DNA of 64,000 nucleotides from Nocardioides jiangxiensis (lineage in GTDB: Bacteria > Actinomycetota > Actinomycetes > Propionibacteriales > Nocardioidaceae), in contig NZ_JAUQTA010000001.1 in NCBI RefSeq assembly GCF_030580915.1, positions 1,798,001-1,862,000 of the forward strand. The letters are read 5' to 3'. Positions 51,535-61,743 of the stretch are shown here, piece after piece (the stretch's first letter is position 1; each line of letters begins with the position of its first letter). Made by a program: the position numbers and the translations under genes. The notes beneath the pieces were generated by a model. That model was not told where the DNA came from. It did not search any database and saw only the letters and a program-made list of their open reading frames with translations.

Positions 51535-53874
51535 TCAGATGGCGCGTGCGAGCAGGGCGTCGAGGAGCGTCACGGCGCCCTGCTTGTCGAGCGGGTTGTT
51601 CTGGTTGCCGCACTTCGGGGACTGCACGCACGAGGGGCACCCCTCGAGGCAGGCACACGCGACGATCGCGTCGCGGGTGGCGGTGAGCCAGTCCCGTGCG
51701 ACGGCATAGCCCCGCTCGGAGAAGCCTGCGCCGCCCGGGTGGCCGTCGTGCACGAAGACGGTCAGCATCCCGGTGTCGGGGTGGAGGGACGTCGAGACAC
51801 CGCCGATGTCCCACCGGTCGCAGGTCGCGAAGAGTGGCAGGAGGCCGATGGAGGCGTGCTCGGCGGCGTGGGCTGCCCCGGGAAGGTCGCCCGGCTCGAG
51901 CCCGGCTCCCTCCCACACGTGCTGCGGCACGGTCCACCACACCGATCCCGTGTGCAGGCTCCGGGCCGGCAGGTCGAGCGGCTCCTCGCCGATGACCTCG
52001 CCGGAGGGCTGGCGGCGGCGGAGGTACGAGACGACCTGGTGCGACACGGCCACGGAGCCGAAGGTGAGCCGGCAGTCTCCCCACATCACGTGCTCGCGCT
52101 CGGCGAGGATCCGGATGTCGGTGATCTCGCGCGCGCTGGTGGAGTAGTCCGGATCTGCCCGCTCCATGAACGCCACGTGCCCCTCGAGGTCGAGCTGCTC
52201 GACCAGCCAGGTCTCGCCGCGGTGCACGTAGACCGCACCCGGGTGGGCCGTGCCGTGGGCCGAGCCTGCGTCGACCGTGCCCACCACCCGGCCGCTCGAG
52301 GCCTCGACCAGCTGCACCGGCGATCCACCGGACGACCGGAGGTCGGCCAGGTCCGACGCGCGGCGGTGGTCGGTCCAGAACCAGCCGGCCTCGCGCCGCC
52401 TGAGCATGCCCGCATCCGTCAGCGCGTCGACGGCTTCGCGCGCGGTCGGCCCGAAGAGCGGGAGGTCCCGCAGCGTCAGCGGCTGTTCCTCGGCGGCTGC
52501 GCACAGGTGGGGTCCGAGGACGTACGGGTTCGACGGGTCGAAGACGCTCGCCTCGACGGGACGGCCGAGCAGCGCCTCGGGGTGCTGCACCAGATAGGTG
52601 TCGAGGGGGTCGTCACGAGCGACGAGCACGGCGAGCGCGTCGCCCCCGCCTCGTCCGGCCCGTCCTACCTGCTGCCACAGTGCTGCCCGCGTGCCCGGGA
52701 AGCCGGCCAGCAGCACGGCGTCGAGGCCGCTCACGTCGATGCCGAGCTCGAGCGCGTTGGTCGCGGCGAGCCCGAGCAGGTCGCCGCGGCGCAGCGCCGC
52801 CTCGATCTCGCGACGTTCCTCTGGCAGGTAGCCCCCGCGGTACGCCGCCACCCGGTGTGGCAGGGACGGGTCCACCTCCGCCAGGTGGTCCGCCGTCGTC
52901 CGCGCGACCTGCTCGGCCCCGCGCCGGGACCGGATGAAGGCGAGCGTGCGGACTCCCTCGACGACCAGGTCCGTGAGCAGGTCGGCGCACTCGGAGCTGG
53001 CCGCGCGCCGCACGGGTGCGCCGTTCTCGCCTTCGTACGAGGTGAAGGGCGGTTCCCACAGGCCGAGCGTGACCCGTCCCCGGGGCGAGCCGTCGTCGGT
53101 CACGGCAAGCGCCTCGACGCCGGTGAGCCGGAGGGCGAGCGCCTCAGGGTCGGCGACGGTCGCGCTGGCGAGCACGAAGGTCGGCGACGACCCGTACAGC
53201 GCGCAGATCCGGCGCAGGCGGCGCAGGACGTGCGAGACGTGGGCGCCGAAGACGCCGCGGTAGTGGTGGCACTCGTCGATGACGACGTATCGCAGGCCGC
53301 GGAAGAAGCGGGCCCAGCGCTCGTGGCCCGGCAGCAGGGAGTGGTGCAGCATGTCCGGGTTGGTGAGCAGCAGCTCGCCCCGGTCACGGGCCCAGTCGCG
53401 CTGTTCGCGCGAGCTGTCGCCATCGTGCGTCGTCGCCCAGACCCCCGTGCCGAGGTCGAGGACCGAGGCGAGCTGGTCCTGGGCGAGCGCCTTGGTCGGG
53501 GCGAGGTACAGCGCGGTCGCCCCTCGTCGCCCCTGGGGCCCGCGGTCCTCGAGGATCGCGGTGAGGGCAGGCAGCTGGTAGGCGAGTGACTTGCCCGAGG
53601 CCGTGCCGGTCGCGAGCACGACGTGACGTCCCGACCGGGCGGCGGAAGCGGCCGTGGCCTGGTGGCTCCACGGAGCCACGACGCCCCGCCGTGTGAACCC
53701 GGCGACCACGTCGGCATGTGCCCACGCCGGCCACGGGGCCGGGACGCCGTCGCGCGGGGGCAGCACCTCCACGTGCGCGAGCCGGTCCGCGCGAGCGGGG
53801 GTCGTGAGCCGGTCCAGGAGCGAGGCCACGTCCACGGACGGGCCGCCCGCTCGCTCACCCCGCATCGACGTCAC
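51535..53874 (-). CDS. MrfA/YprA-like DEAD/DEAH helicase with DUF1998
   Basis: The 779-residue SF2 helicase has motif [27 protein letters not shown] (motif II), [12 protein letters not shown] (motif III), [18 protein letters not shown] (motif V) and [10 protein letters not shown] (motif VI). The DUF1998 C-terminus carries the four-cysteine cluster [11 protein letters not shown]5-C. MrfA works in mitomycin-lesion excision repair. The GTG at 53874 lies inside an inverted repeat, so ATG 53865 is a plausible true start. Confidence 0.9.
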   Translation of the reverse strand: MTSMRGERAGGPSVDVASLLDRLTTPARADRLAHVEVLPPRDGVPAPWPAWAHADVVAGFTRRGVVAPWSHQATAASAARSGRHVVLATGTASGKSLAYQLPALTAILEDRGPQGRRGATALYLAPTKALAQDQLASVLDLGTGVWATTHDGDSSREQRDWARDRGELLLTNPDMLHHSLLPGHERWARFFRGLRYVVIDECHHYRGVFGAHVSHVLRRLRRICALYGSSPTFVLASATVADPEALALRLTGVEALAVTDDGSPRGRVTLGLWEPPFTSYEGENGAPVRRAASSECADLLTDLVVEGVRTLAFIRSRRGAEQVARTTADHLAEVDPSLPHRVAAYRGGYLPEERREIEAALRRGDLLGLAATNALELGIDVSGLDAVLLAGFPGTRAALWQQVGRAGRGGGDALAVLVARDDPLDTYLVQHPEALLGRPVEASVFDPSNPYVLGPHLCAAAEEQPLTLRDLPLFGPTAREAVDALTDAGMLRRREAGWFWTDHRRASDLADLRSSGGSPVQLVEASSGRVVGTVDAGSAHGTAHPGAVYVHRGETWLVEQLDLEGHVAFMERADPDYSTSAREITDIRILAEREHVMWGDCRLTFGSVAVSHQVVSYLRRRQPSGEVIGEEPLDLPARSLHTGSVWWTVPQHVWEGAGLEPGDLPGAAHAAEHASIGLLPLFATCDRWDIGGVSTSLHPDTGMLTVFVHDGHPGGAGFSERGYAVARDWLTATRDAIVACACLEGCPSCVQSPKCGNQNNPLDKQGAVTLLDALLARAI

Positions 53875-53901
53875 CCCGAAAGTTTCCCAGTACTTTCGGG
53901 G
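53874..53901. promoter_or_regulatory. Perfect inverted repeat in the helicase/STAS divergent promoter
   Basis: CCCCGAAAG-N10-CTTTCGGGG forms 9-bp perfect arms in the 62-base gap between the divergent helicase and STAS genes. It could be an operator controlling the helicase or both genes. Confidence 0.55.
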
Positions 53902-53936
53902 ATCACCAGCGGCGGCTGCATGGTTTGATTACGCGC

Positions 53937-54275
53937 GTGGACCTGGACCTCTCTGCTCGTGATCACGAGGGCGTGTCGGTCGTCGCCGTGAAGGGCGAGA
54001 TCGACGTCTACACGGCACCCCGCCTGCGCGACCGGATCACCGACCTGGTCGCCTCCGGCACCTACCGCATCGTGGTCGACCTCGAGGGTGTCGAGTTCCT
54101 CGACTCCACCGGCCTGGGTGTGCTCGTCGGCGGGCTGAAGAAGGTCCGCGCCCACAACGGCTCGCTGCAGCTCGTGTGCACGCAGGAGCGCCTGCTCAAG
54201 ATCTTCCGGATCACGGGCCTGGCGAAGGTCTTCGTCATCCACGACGACGTCGACGCGGCTGTCGCTGCTGCCTGA
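53937..54275 (+). CDS. Anti-sigma factor antagonist (STAS domain)
   Basis: This 112-residue STAS protein has [18 protein letters not shown] and [21 protein letters not shown]; Ser in DSTGLG is the kinase-phosphorylated residue of SpoIIAA/RsbV proteins. It should bind an anti-sigma kinase located elsewhere. A GTG at 53937 is preferred. TTTGAT at 53924-53929 is 7 bases upstream and could be a -10, making the transcript leaderless, since no ribosome site is visible. Confidence 0.9.
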   Translation: MDLDLSARDHEGVSVVAVKGEIDVYTAPRLRDRITDLVASGTYRIVVDLEGVEFLDSTGLGVLVGGLKKVRAHNGSLQLVCTQERLLKIFRITGLAKVFVIHDDVDAAVAAA

Positions 54276-54369
54276 CGACGAGGATCCTCGTTCGGACCTC
54301 TTCCCGGGTCGCTGATCCCGTGCCACTCTGAAACGGCAAACGGGGGCCCCGGAATCACAGAGGTGTGGC

Positions 54370-56775
54370 ATGCGTGCTGCAGACATCGACCTGACCGGAT
54401 CCGACCTGACGCTGGTGCTCGGCGTCGGAGCGGTGGCACTTCTCGCCCTGATCATGGCGGCCGTGTTCCGACGGCAGGTGCTGGCCGCCGACGAGGGCAC
54501 CCCGACGATGCGCGAGATCGCGCGCGCTGTGCAGGAGGGTGCTGACGCCTACCTGCGACGGCAGCTCACGACCCTGGCCGGGTTCGCGGTCATCGCGTTC
54601 CTGCTCCTGCTCGCCCTGCCGGCCGACGACCTGTCGGTGCGGCTGGGCCGCTCGGCGTTCTTCCTCGTCGGGGCGGCGTTCTCGGCGACCATCGGCTACC
54701 TCGGCATGTGGCTCGCGGTCCGCAGCAACGTGCGCGTCGCCGCCGCGGCCGACGAGCCCGGCGGTGCCGGCCGCGAGCCGGCGATGAACCTGGCGTTCCG
54801 CACCGGTGCCTTCGTCGGCATGGCCACGGTCGGCCTGGGCCTGCTCGGCGCCAGCCTCGTCGTCCTCCTGTACGCCGGCCAGGCGCCGCACGTCCTCGAG
54901 GGCTTCGGCTTCGGGGCGGCGCTGCTGGCGATGTTCATGCGTGTCGGCGGCGGCATCTTCACCAAAGCCGCCGACGTCGGAGCCGACCTGGTCGGCAAGG
55001 TCGAGCAGGGCATCCCGGAGGACGACCCGCGCAACGCCGCGACGATCGCGGACAACGTGGGCGACAACGTCGGCGACTGCGCCGGCATGGCCGCCGACCT
55101 CTTCGAGTCGTACGCCGTCACCCTGGTCGCCGCGCTCATCCTCGGGTCCGCTGCGTTCGGCGTGCAGGGGCTGGTGTTCCCGCTCCTGGTGCCCGCCGTG
55201 GGTGCCGTGACCGCTGTCGTGGGCATCTTCCTCTGCCGGCCGCGGGCCGGCGAGAACGGCCTGCGCACGATCAACCGCGCCTTCTACATCTCGGCCGCGG
55301 TCGCCGCGGTCGCCTGCAGCGGCGTCGCGTTCGCCTACCTCCCGCGCACGATCGGCGGGCTCCACGGTGGCCTCAACAGCGCGACCGCCGGTGCCGCCCA
55401 GGAGCTCGATGCCCTCACCGGCAACAACCCCGGCGCCATCAACCCGGCGCTGGTGGCGGCCTCCGCGGTGCTGATCGGCATCGTGCTGGCCGCCGTGATC
55501 CTCGCGCTCACCGGCTGGTTCACCGGCACGGAGCACGAGCCCGTGCGGGGCGTGGCGCGCACCAGCGTCACGGGCGCCGCGACGGTGATCCTCAGCGGCC
55601 TGAGCGTCGGTTTCGAGTCGGCGGTCTACACGACGCTGGTGATCGGGGCGGCGGTCTTTGGCGCCTTCGCGCTGGGCTCGGGGAGCCTGAGCGTGGCGCT
55701 CTTCGCGGTCGCCCTCACCGGCTGCGGACTGCTCACCACCGTCGGTGTCATCGTCGCGATGGACACCTTCGGGCCGGTCTCCGACAACGCCCAGGGCATC
55801 GCCGAGATGTCGGGCGACGTGCACGAGTCGGGGGCGCAGGTCCTCACGGAGCTCGACGCGGTCGGCAACACCACGAAGGCGATCACCAAGGGCATCGCCA
55901 TCGCCACGGCAGTCCTGGCGGCGAGTGCGCTGTTCGGCTCCTACATCGGGTCGGTCATCGACGAGCTGCAGGCCAGCGGGGCCACCAAGGCGCCCACGTT
56001 CGCGGTGTTCAGCCCGGACGTGCTGGTCGGCCTGCTGATCGGCGTCAGTGTCGTCTTCCTCTTCGCCGGCTTGGCCATCAACGCGGTCGGGCGCGCGGCG
56101 GGGGCGGTCGTCATGGAGGTCCGCAAGCAGTTCGCGGAGGACCCGGGGATCATGGCCGGCACCAGCCGTCCGGCGTACGGGCGCGTGGTCGACATCGTCA
56201 CCCGCGACTCGCTGCGCGAGCTGGTGACGCCCGGCGTGCTGGCGGTGATGGCCCCTGTCGTCGTGGGCTTCGGCCTCGGCGTCGGACCGCTCGCCGGCTT
56301 CCTCGCCGGGGCGATCGGAGCGGGCACGCTGATGGCCGTCTTCCTCGCCAACGCCGGTGGCGCCTGGGACAACGCCAAGAAGCTCGTCGAGGACGGTCAT
56401 CACGGAGGCAAGGGCTCTGATGCCCATGCGGCGACGGTCATCGGCGACACGGTCGGCGACCCGTTCAAGGACACCGCCGGTCCCGCGATCAACCCGCTGA
56501 TCAAGGTGATGAACCTCGTCAGCCTCCTGATCGTCGGTGCCGTCGTCAGCATGACCCTCGGCAGGGACGCCAATCGCCCGCTCTCGCTGCTCATCGCGGG
56601 GGTCGCGCTGGCGATCATCGTGACCGCGGTGGTCGTGAGCAAGCGGCGTACCAGCCACCTGCATGACAAGGTCGAGGTGCCCGACAGCCCGGCCGGCATG
56701 AAGCCCCCGGCGCAGCCGGAGCGCCCCGGTGCCCACGAGCCGCCGCACTCGCGGCGGGGCCTGGTCCGCCACTGA
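54370..56775 (+). CDS. hppA: Membrane-bound proton-translocating pyrophosphatase (K+-independent)
   Basis: The 801-residue, about 16-helix pump couples PPi hydrolysis to H+ export. Catalytic loops are intact: GGGIFTKAADVGADLVGKVEQGIPEDDPRN (contains the substrate-site acids), DNVGDNVGDCAGMAADLFES, and DNAQGIAEMSG, with NAGGAWDNAKK near the end. The Lys in GNTTKAITKG marks the K+-independent subfamily. It can use PPi made by acetyl-CoA synthetase. The C-terminus has a Pro-rich soluble tail. Confidence 0.95.
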   Translation: MRAADIDLTGSDLTLVLGVGAVALLALIMAAVFRRQVLAADEGTPTMREIARAVQEGADAYLRRQLTTLAGFAVIAFLLLLALPADDLSVRLGRSAFFLVGAAFSATIGYLGMWLAVRSNVRVAAAADEPGGAGREPAMNLAFRTGAFVGMATVGLGLLGASLVVLLYAGQAPHVLEGFGFGAALLAMFMRVGGGIFTKAADVGADLVGKVEQGIPEDDPRNAATIADNVGDNVGDCAGMAADLFESYAVTLVAALILGSAAFGVQGLVFPLLVPAVGAVTAVVGIFLCRPRAGENGLRTINRAFYISAAVAAVACSGVAFAYLPRTIGGLHGGLNSATAGAAQELDALTGNNPGAINPALVAASAVLIGIVLAAVILALTGWFTGTEHEPVRGVARTSVTGAATVILSGLSVGFESAVYTTLVIGAAVFGAFALGSGSLSVALFAVALTGCGLLTTVGVIVAMDTFGPVSDNAQGIAEMSGDVHESGAQVLTELDAVGNTTKAITKGIAIATAVLAASALFGSYIGSVIDELQASGATKAPTFAVFSPDVLVGLLIGVSVVFLFAGLAINAVGRAAGAVVMEVRKQFAEDPGIMAGTSRPAYGRVVDIVTRDSLRELVTPGVLAVMAPVVVGFGLGVGPLAGFLAGAIGAGTLMAVFLANAGGAWDNAKKLVEDGHHGGKGSDAHAATVIGDTVGDPFKDTAGPAINPLIKVMNLVSLLIVGAVVSMTLGRDANRPLSLLIAGVALAIIVTAVVVSKRRTSHLHDKVEVPDSPAGMKPPAQPERPGAHEPPHSRRGLVRH

Positions 56776-56789
56776 CCCGCCCGCGCCAC

Positions 56790-56822
56790 GCGCCCCATCG
56801 TCCGTCGGGGATGATGGGGCGC
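56790..56822. terminator. Terminator between hppA and methyltransferase
   Basis: GCGCCCCATC pairs perfectly with GATGGGGCGC around a 13-base loop, 15 bases past hppA. The right arm contains the ATGs at 56811 and 56814, which argues against those being the next gene's start. Confidence 0.68.
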
Positions 56823-58325
56823 GTGACCGACCGCGCGCCCCTCGCCCTTGCTCTCCGCGACGCCCTCGCCGCCGCCGACTACACGTACGACGGAGTGGCT
56901 GGCCTGCTCGGTCCGATCGCGCACAACGCCCTGTCGCGCAACGAGACCGCGCCGGGCCTGCGGCGTACCACCGGCGGCACGCCGCTCGAGACGCTGACCC
57001 GCCTCTTCCTGCTGCAGGCGACCGTCCCGGTCGACGAGGCCGAGAAGGCGCTGCCGGACCTGGTCGACCGGCTCTGCGTCGAGGGCATCCTGGAGCGCAG
57101 CCTCTCCGAGGTCGCCGCGCGGATCGACGTCCGCCCGTACGGGGCTCACCTCGACGAGGACAGCGACCGGGACTTCTGGGTCGTCTCCGACCTGACGCCT
57201 GGCCTCGACGGCACCCCTAACAAGGTCGGTGCCAACCACGTCCTCGGCATCTCGTCCGCCTCGACGAGCCTGGCCCAGCTGACCCTGCGTCACCCGGTCC
57301 AGGCAGCCCTCGACCTCGGCACCGGCTGCGGCGTCCAGGCGCTGCACCTGGCGGGTCACGCCGAGCGGGTCGTGGCCACCGACGTCAACAAGCGTGCGCT
57401 GTGGATCGCGGAGTTCAACGCGCACCTCAACCAGACCCCCAACGTCCAGGTCGTCGACGGTTCCTTCTTCGAGCCGGTCGAGGGCGAGACGTTCGACCTG
57501 ATCGCGACCAACCCGCCGTTCGTGATCTCGCCGGCGACCGGCGAGCGCCTCGTCTACCGCGACTCCGGCCTGCCGGGTGACCGCGTCGTCGAGGACATCG
57601 TGCGCAAGGCGCCGGCACTGCTCAACGACGGCGGCTGGTGCCAGGTGCTGGCCAACTGGATCATCAGGGCCGACACCCCGTGGGACGAGCGGCTCGCGGG
57701 CTGGCTCGACGGCACGTGCGACGCGTTCGTGGTCCAGCGCGAGGTCCTCGACCCGGCCAGCTACGTCGAGCTCTGGCTGAAGGACGCCGGCCTGCAGAGC
57801 GCCCAGGACTACCTGCACCGCTACGACACCTGGCTGGCGTGGTTCGAGGAGCAGGGCATCGAGGCAGTCGGCTTCGGCTGGATCAACCTGCGCAAGCGCC
57901 CCGCCGACGCCGCGGGGGAGCCGACGTACCGCCTCGAGGAGTGGCCGTACGACGTCGAGCAGCCGATCGCGCCGGCGATCGGTGCCTGGGGCGACGCCGT
58001 CGACGCGCTCGCCACCCTCGACGGTGACGCCCTCTTCGCGGCACGCCTGCAGACCCGCGAGGACGTCCAGCAGGAGACCGTCGGCGCACCCGGCGCCGAG
58101 GACCCGCACTCGGTGGTGCTGCGCCAGCAGCGCGGCTTCCGTCGTGCCCGCAAGGCCGACACCGTGGAGGCCGCCCTCGTCGGTGCCTGCGACGGCGAGC
58201 TGACCGTGGGGCAGATCCTCGACGCCCTCGCCGAGCTCCTCGAGCTGGACGCCGTGGAGACCCGTGCCGGATATGCGGAGAAGGTCCGCGAGCTCGTCGC
58301 CGAGGGCTTCCTCGAGCTGGCCTGA
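56823..58325 (+). CDS. N5-glutamine/RsmC-like methyltransferase with DUF7059-type N-terminus
   Basis: This protein of about 500 residues has a helical N-terminal domain (1-130), a class I methyltransferase core (ALDLGTGCGVQALHLA, VVATDVNKRALWIAEFN, DLIATNPPFV) and a long C-terminal winged-helix-like part. The NPPF motif points to methylation of an amide or exocyclic amine (protein glutamine, rRNA or DNA base). The GTG at 56823 is chosen because the upstream ATGs lie within a terminator stem. The target is unknown. Confidence 0.82.
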   Translation: MTDRAPLALALRDALAAADYTYDGVAGLLGPIAHNALSRNETAPGLRRTTGGTPLETLTRLFLLQATVPVDEAEKALPDLVDRLCVEGILERSLSEVAARIDVRPYGAHLDEDSDRDFWVVSDLTPGLDGTPNKVGANHVLGISSASTSLAQLTLRHPVQAALDLGTGCGVQALHLAGHAERVVATDVNKRALWIAEFNAHLNQTPNVQVVDGSFFEPVEGETFDLIATNPPFVISPATGERLVYRDSGLPGDRVVEDIVRKAPALLNDGGWCQVLANWIIRADTPWDERLAGWLDGTCDAFVVQREVLDPASYVELWLKDAGLQSAQDYLHRYDTWLAWFEEQGIEAVGFGWINLRKRPADAAGEPTYRLEEWPYDVEQPIAPAIGAWGDAVDALATLDGDALFAARLQTREDVQQETVGAPGAEDPHSVVLRQQRGFRRARKADTVEAALVGACDGELTVGQILDALAELLELDAVETRAGYAEKVRELVAEGFLELA

Positions 58326-58338
58326 CCGGAGGTCGGCG

Positions 58339-58362
58339 GTGCGGATCACCTCACATCCGCAC
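58339..58362. promoter_or_regulatory. Inverted repeat upstream of topA
   Basis: GTGCGGAT-N8-ATCCGCAC is a perfect 8-bp dyad 14 bases past the methyltransferase stop and before a TACAGT -10-like element (58385-58390). It could be a terminator for the upstream gene or a topA operator. Confidence 0.5.
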
Positions 58363-58455
58363 TGGACGCCGTGAAGCGTGGGGCTACAGTGAGCCGCCGT
58401 GAGCACCCTCCCGGCAAGGGGAGACGCCACGAAGGCATCAGGGAGAGCAGAGCGC

Positions 58456-61188
58456 GTGGGACACAAGCTGGTCATCGTCGAGTCCCCGGCCAAGGCCCGC
58501 ACGATCGGCGGGTACCTCGGTCCGGGCTACGTCGTCGAGTCCTCGATCGGCCACATCCGCGACCTCCCCAACAACGCCGCCGAGATCCCCGCGAAGATCA
58601 AGGACCAGCCGTGGGGCCGGCTCGGCATCGACGTCGACCACGAGTTCACGCCGTACTACGTCGTGCCGCGTGACAAGAAGTCGCACATGACCAAGCTCAA
58701 GTCGCTGCTGAAGGACGCCGACGAGCTCTACCTCGCCACCGATGAGGACCGCGAGGGCGAGGCCATCGCGTGGCACCTGCTCGAGGAGCTGAAGCCCAAG
58801 AAGGGCGTCCCCGTGCACCGGATGGTCTTCCACGAGATCACCAAGCCGGCGATCATCGCCGCCGTCGAGAACCCGCGCGACATCAACCACGACCTCGTCG
58901 AGGCGCAGGAGACCCGCCGCATCCTCGACCGCCTCTACGGCTACGAGGTCTCGCCGGTGCTCTGGCGCAAGGTGCAGAGCGGCCTCTCGGCCGGCCGTGT
59001 CCAGTCGGTCGCGACCCGGCTCGTGGTCGACCGCGAGAAGGAGCGGATGGCCTTCAAGGTCGCCTCCTACTGGGACCTCGAGGGCACCTTCGACGCGGGG
59101 GCGTCCCACGACCAGCGGATGTTCCCCGCCAAGATCCACTCGATCGACGGCGCCCGCATCGCCCGCGGCTCCGACTTCGACAACACCGCCACGCTCACGG
59201 CTGCGGCGACCAAGGCCGGCGTCGCCCACCTGGACCGCAAGGCGGCCGAGGCGCTGGTCGAGGGTCTGCGCGACACCGCGTACACGGTGCGCTCCGTCGA
59301 GTCGAAGCCCTACAAGCGCAGCCCCTACGCGCCGTTCCGGACGACGACGCTGCAGCAGGAGGCGAGCCGCAAGCTCGGCATGTCCGCGCAGGTCGCGATG
59401 TCGGTCGCGCAGCGCCTCTACGAGGGCGGCTACATCACCTACATGCGTACCGACTCGACGACGCTCAGCGACTCCGCCATCGGCGCGGCACGCGAGCAGG
59501 TCCGCGAGCTGTACGGCGCCGAGTACCTGCCGGACCGTCCCCGCGTCTACGCCTCGAAGGTGAAGAACGCGCAGGAGGCGCACGAGGCGATCCGCCCCGC
59601 CGGCGAGCACTTCCGCACGCCTGCGCAGACCGGTCTCTCCGGCGACCAGTTCCGCCTCTACGAGCTGATCTGGATGCGCACGGTCGCCTCCCAGATGAAG
59701 GACGCCACCGGCAACACGGTCTCGGTCCGCCTCGGCGGCACCGCTTCCGACGGTCGTGACGTCGTCTTCGCCGCCTCCGGTCGCACGATCACCTTCCACG
59801 GCTTCCTCAAGGCGTACGTCGAGGGCACCGACAACGACGCCACCAAGGACGACGCCGAGGCCCGGCTGCCCCAGCTCGCCGAGGGGGCTGCCGTCTCCGC
59901 TGCGAGCCTCAGCGCCGCCGGCCACGAGACGAAGCCGCCGGCGCGCTTCACCGAGGCCACGCTCATCAAGGAGCTCGAGGACCGCGAGATCGGCCGCCCG
60001 TCGACGTACGCGAGCATCATCTCGACGATCATCAACCGCGGCTACGTCTACAAGAAGGGCACCGCCCTCGTCCCCGCGTGGATCGCGTTCTCCGTCGTCC
60101 GGCTGCTCGAGGACCACTTCACGCGGCTGATCGACTACGACTTCACCGCCTCGCTGGAGGAGGTGCTCGACGGCATCGCCCGCGGCGAGCGCAACAAGGT
60201 CGTCGAGCTCCGCGAGTTCTACTTCGGCTCCGACGAGAAGGTCGGCGTCAAGCCGCTGGTCGACGGGCTCGGCGAGATCGACGCCAAGGCGCTGGCGACC
60301 TTCCCGGTGGGTGACCCGGCCGACGGCATCGTGCTTCGGGTCGGCCGCTACGGCCCCTACATCGAGGGGCCGGAGGGCGACGCCGACGGCGCGCCCAAGC
60401 GGGCCAACGTCCCCGACGACCTGCCGCCGGACGAGCTGACGGCGGCGAAGGCGCGCGAGCTCTTCGCCAACCCGGCCGGCGCCGAGATCGAGCTCGGCGT
60501 CCACCCCGACACCGGCCTCCAGGTCGTGGCGAAGAACGGCCGCTTCGGCCCCTACGTCACCGAGGTCCTGCCCGAGGACGCCCCGAAGACCGGGAAGAAC
60601 GCGGTCAAGCCGCGCACCGGGTCGCTCTTCAAGGACATGTCGCTCGACACGATCACCCTCGAGCAGGCCGTCCAGCTGCTCTCCCTGCCGCGCGTCGTCG
60701 GCGTCGCGGAGGACGGCGAGGAGATCACCGCTCAGAACGGTCGCTACGGCCCGTACCTGAAGAAGGGCACGGACTCCCGCACGATCGCGAGCGAGGCCCA
60801 GCTGCTCACGATCACGCTCGAGGAGGCTCTGGCGATCTACGCCCAGCCGAAGCAGCGCGGCCGTGGCGCGGCGACCCCGCCGCTCAAGGAGCTCGGCCCG
60901 GACCCGGTCTCCGGTCAGCCGGTCGTCATCAAGTCGGGCCGGTTCGGTGACTACGTCACGGACGGCGAGTACAACGCGACGCTGCGCAAGGACGACACGA
61001 TCGAGTCGATGACGATCGAGCGAGCCGCGGAGCTGCTCGCCGAGCGGCGGGCGAAGGGCCCGGCCAAGAAGGCGGCGAAGAAGACGGCCAAGAAGGCGAC
61101 CGCCAAGAAGGCGACCGCGAAGAAGGCCGCAGCGAAGAAGACCGCCAAGAAGGCGACCGCGACGAAGGCCGCCGCCAAGAAGGCGTGA
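58456..61188 (+). CDS. topA: DNA topoisomerase I
   Basis: The 910-residue type IA topoisomerase relaxes negative supercoils. TOPRIM starts at KLVIVESPAKARTIGGYLG and includes DEDREGEAIAWHL; the catalytic Tyr is in YITYMRTDST (near residue 320). C-terminal zinc fingers are absent and are replaced by repeated NGR(Y/F)GPY modules. The last about 50 residues are a Lys/Ala tail (AKKA repeats) that raises processivity in Streptomyces and mycobacteria. GGGAGA favours GTG 58456; a GTG at 58399 downstream of TACAGT could give a leaderless longer form. Confidence 0.95.
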   Translation: MGHKLVIVESPAKARTIGGYLGPGYVVESSIGHIRDLPNNAAEIPAKIKDQPWGRLGIDVDHEFTPYYVVPRDKKSHMTKLKSLLKDADELYLATDEDREGEAIAWHLLEELKPKKGVPVHRMVFHEITKPAIIAAVENPRDINHDLVEAQETRRILDRLYGYEVSPVLWRKVQSGLSAGRVQSVATRLVVDREKERMAFKVASYWDLEGTFDAGASHDQRMFPAKIHSIDGARIARGSDFDNTATLTAAATKAGVAHLDRKAAEALVEGLRDTAYTVRSVESKPYKRSPYAPFRTTTLQQEASRKLGMSAQVAMSVAQRLYEGGYITYMRTDSTTLSDSAIGAAREQVRELYGAEYLPDRPRVYASKVKNAQEAHEAIRPAGEHFRTPAQTGLSGDQFRLYELIWMRTVASQMKDATGNTVSVRLGGTASDGRDVVFAASGRTITFHGFLKAYVEGTDNDATKDDAEARLPQLAEGAAVSAASLSAAGHETKPPARFTEATLIKELEDREIGRPSTYASIISTIINRGYVYKKGTALVPAWIAFSVVRLLEDHFTRLIDYDFTASLEEVLDGIARGERNKVVELREFYFGSDEKVGVKPLVDGLGEIDAKALATFPVGDPADGIVLRVGRYGPYIEGPEGDADGAPKRANVPDDLPPDELTAAKARELFANPAGAEIELGVHPDTGLQVVAKNGRFGPYVTEVLPEDAPKTGKNAVKPRTGSLFKDMSLDTITLEQAVQLLSLPRVVGVAEDGEEITAQNGRYGPYLKKGTDSRTIASEAQLLTITLEEALAIYAQPKQRGRGAATPPLKELGPDPVSGQPVVIKSGRFGDYVTDGEYNATLRKDDTIESMTIERAAELLAERRAKGPAKKAAKKTAKKATAKKATAKKAAAKKTAKKATATKAAAKKA

Positions 61189-61242
61189 ACGACGCGGTGG
61201 TGCCTGCCGGGAATCAGGACACTCCGGACGCATGATGCTCGT

Positions 61243-61686
61243 ATGAGCATCCAGGAGTGGCTTGACCCGGAGGCCGCCGACGAGATCGTCGCCGACCGTG
61301 ACGCACTGCCTGCCCTGAGCGTGGTCGAGCAGGAAGCCGGCCCGGTGGCGGCTTCACGCCTCGTGCGCGGCGTCAAGGCGACGGGGCGCGGGCTGCTGGC
61401 CCTCGTCCTCTTCCTGGTCGGCGCGGCCGGCGGCTTCGGTGCCGGCTGGGGCTACGGCGCGGGCCTGGAGAAGGGGCCGCACGGCACCGACCTCCTGCCG
61501 TCGTACGCCGCATGGCCGGTGCTGTGGTGGGTCCTGCTCGCGAGCATCCCGGTCGCGCTCGGCGTGGGGTTCTGGAAGCGGCTCCGGCCGGTGGCGTTCG
61601 GCTACGTGCTGGTCCTGCCGTGGCAGCTCGCCCTCAGCCTCGGCTACGCCCTCCACACCTTCGGCACGTGGGGCTACACCTCGTGA
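61243..61686 (+). CDS. Small membrane protein of unknown function
   Basis: The 147-residue protein has an acidic cytoplasmic N-terminus (about 40 residues), then three membrane segments (about 48-72, 88-107, 115-137). TGATGCT lies close upstream and may form part of a promoter for a near-leaderless message. No family is recognised. It follows topA by 54 bases in the same direction but is probably transcribed separately. Confidence 0.72.
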   Translation: MSIQEWLDPEAADEIVADRDALPALSVVEQEAGPVAASRLVRGVKATGRGLLALVLFLVGAAGGFGAGWGYGAGLEKGPHGTDLLPSYAAWPVLWWVLLASIPVALGVGFWKRLRPVAFGYVLVLPWQLALSLGYALHTFGTWGYTS

Positions 61687-61743
61687 TCTCCGTCGACCTG
61701 CGATGATCTGACCCGCAGACACCAACGACGGAAGGCTCACACC

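Noticed and set aside
54278-54291. ACGAGGATCCTCGT palindrome before hppA
   Set aside because: Perfect but short and directly after the STAS stop, without loop or U-tract; too little to call an operator or terminator.
61066-61185. Low-complexity repeat at the end of topA as a mobile or slipped element
   Set aside because: Lys/Ala-rich tails are a normal feature of actinobacterial TopA proteins.
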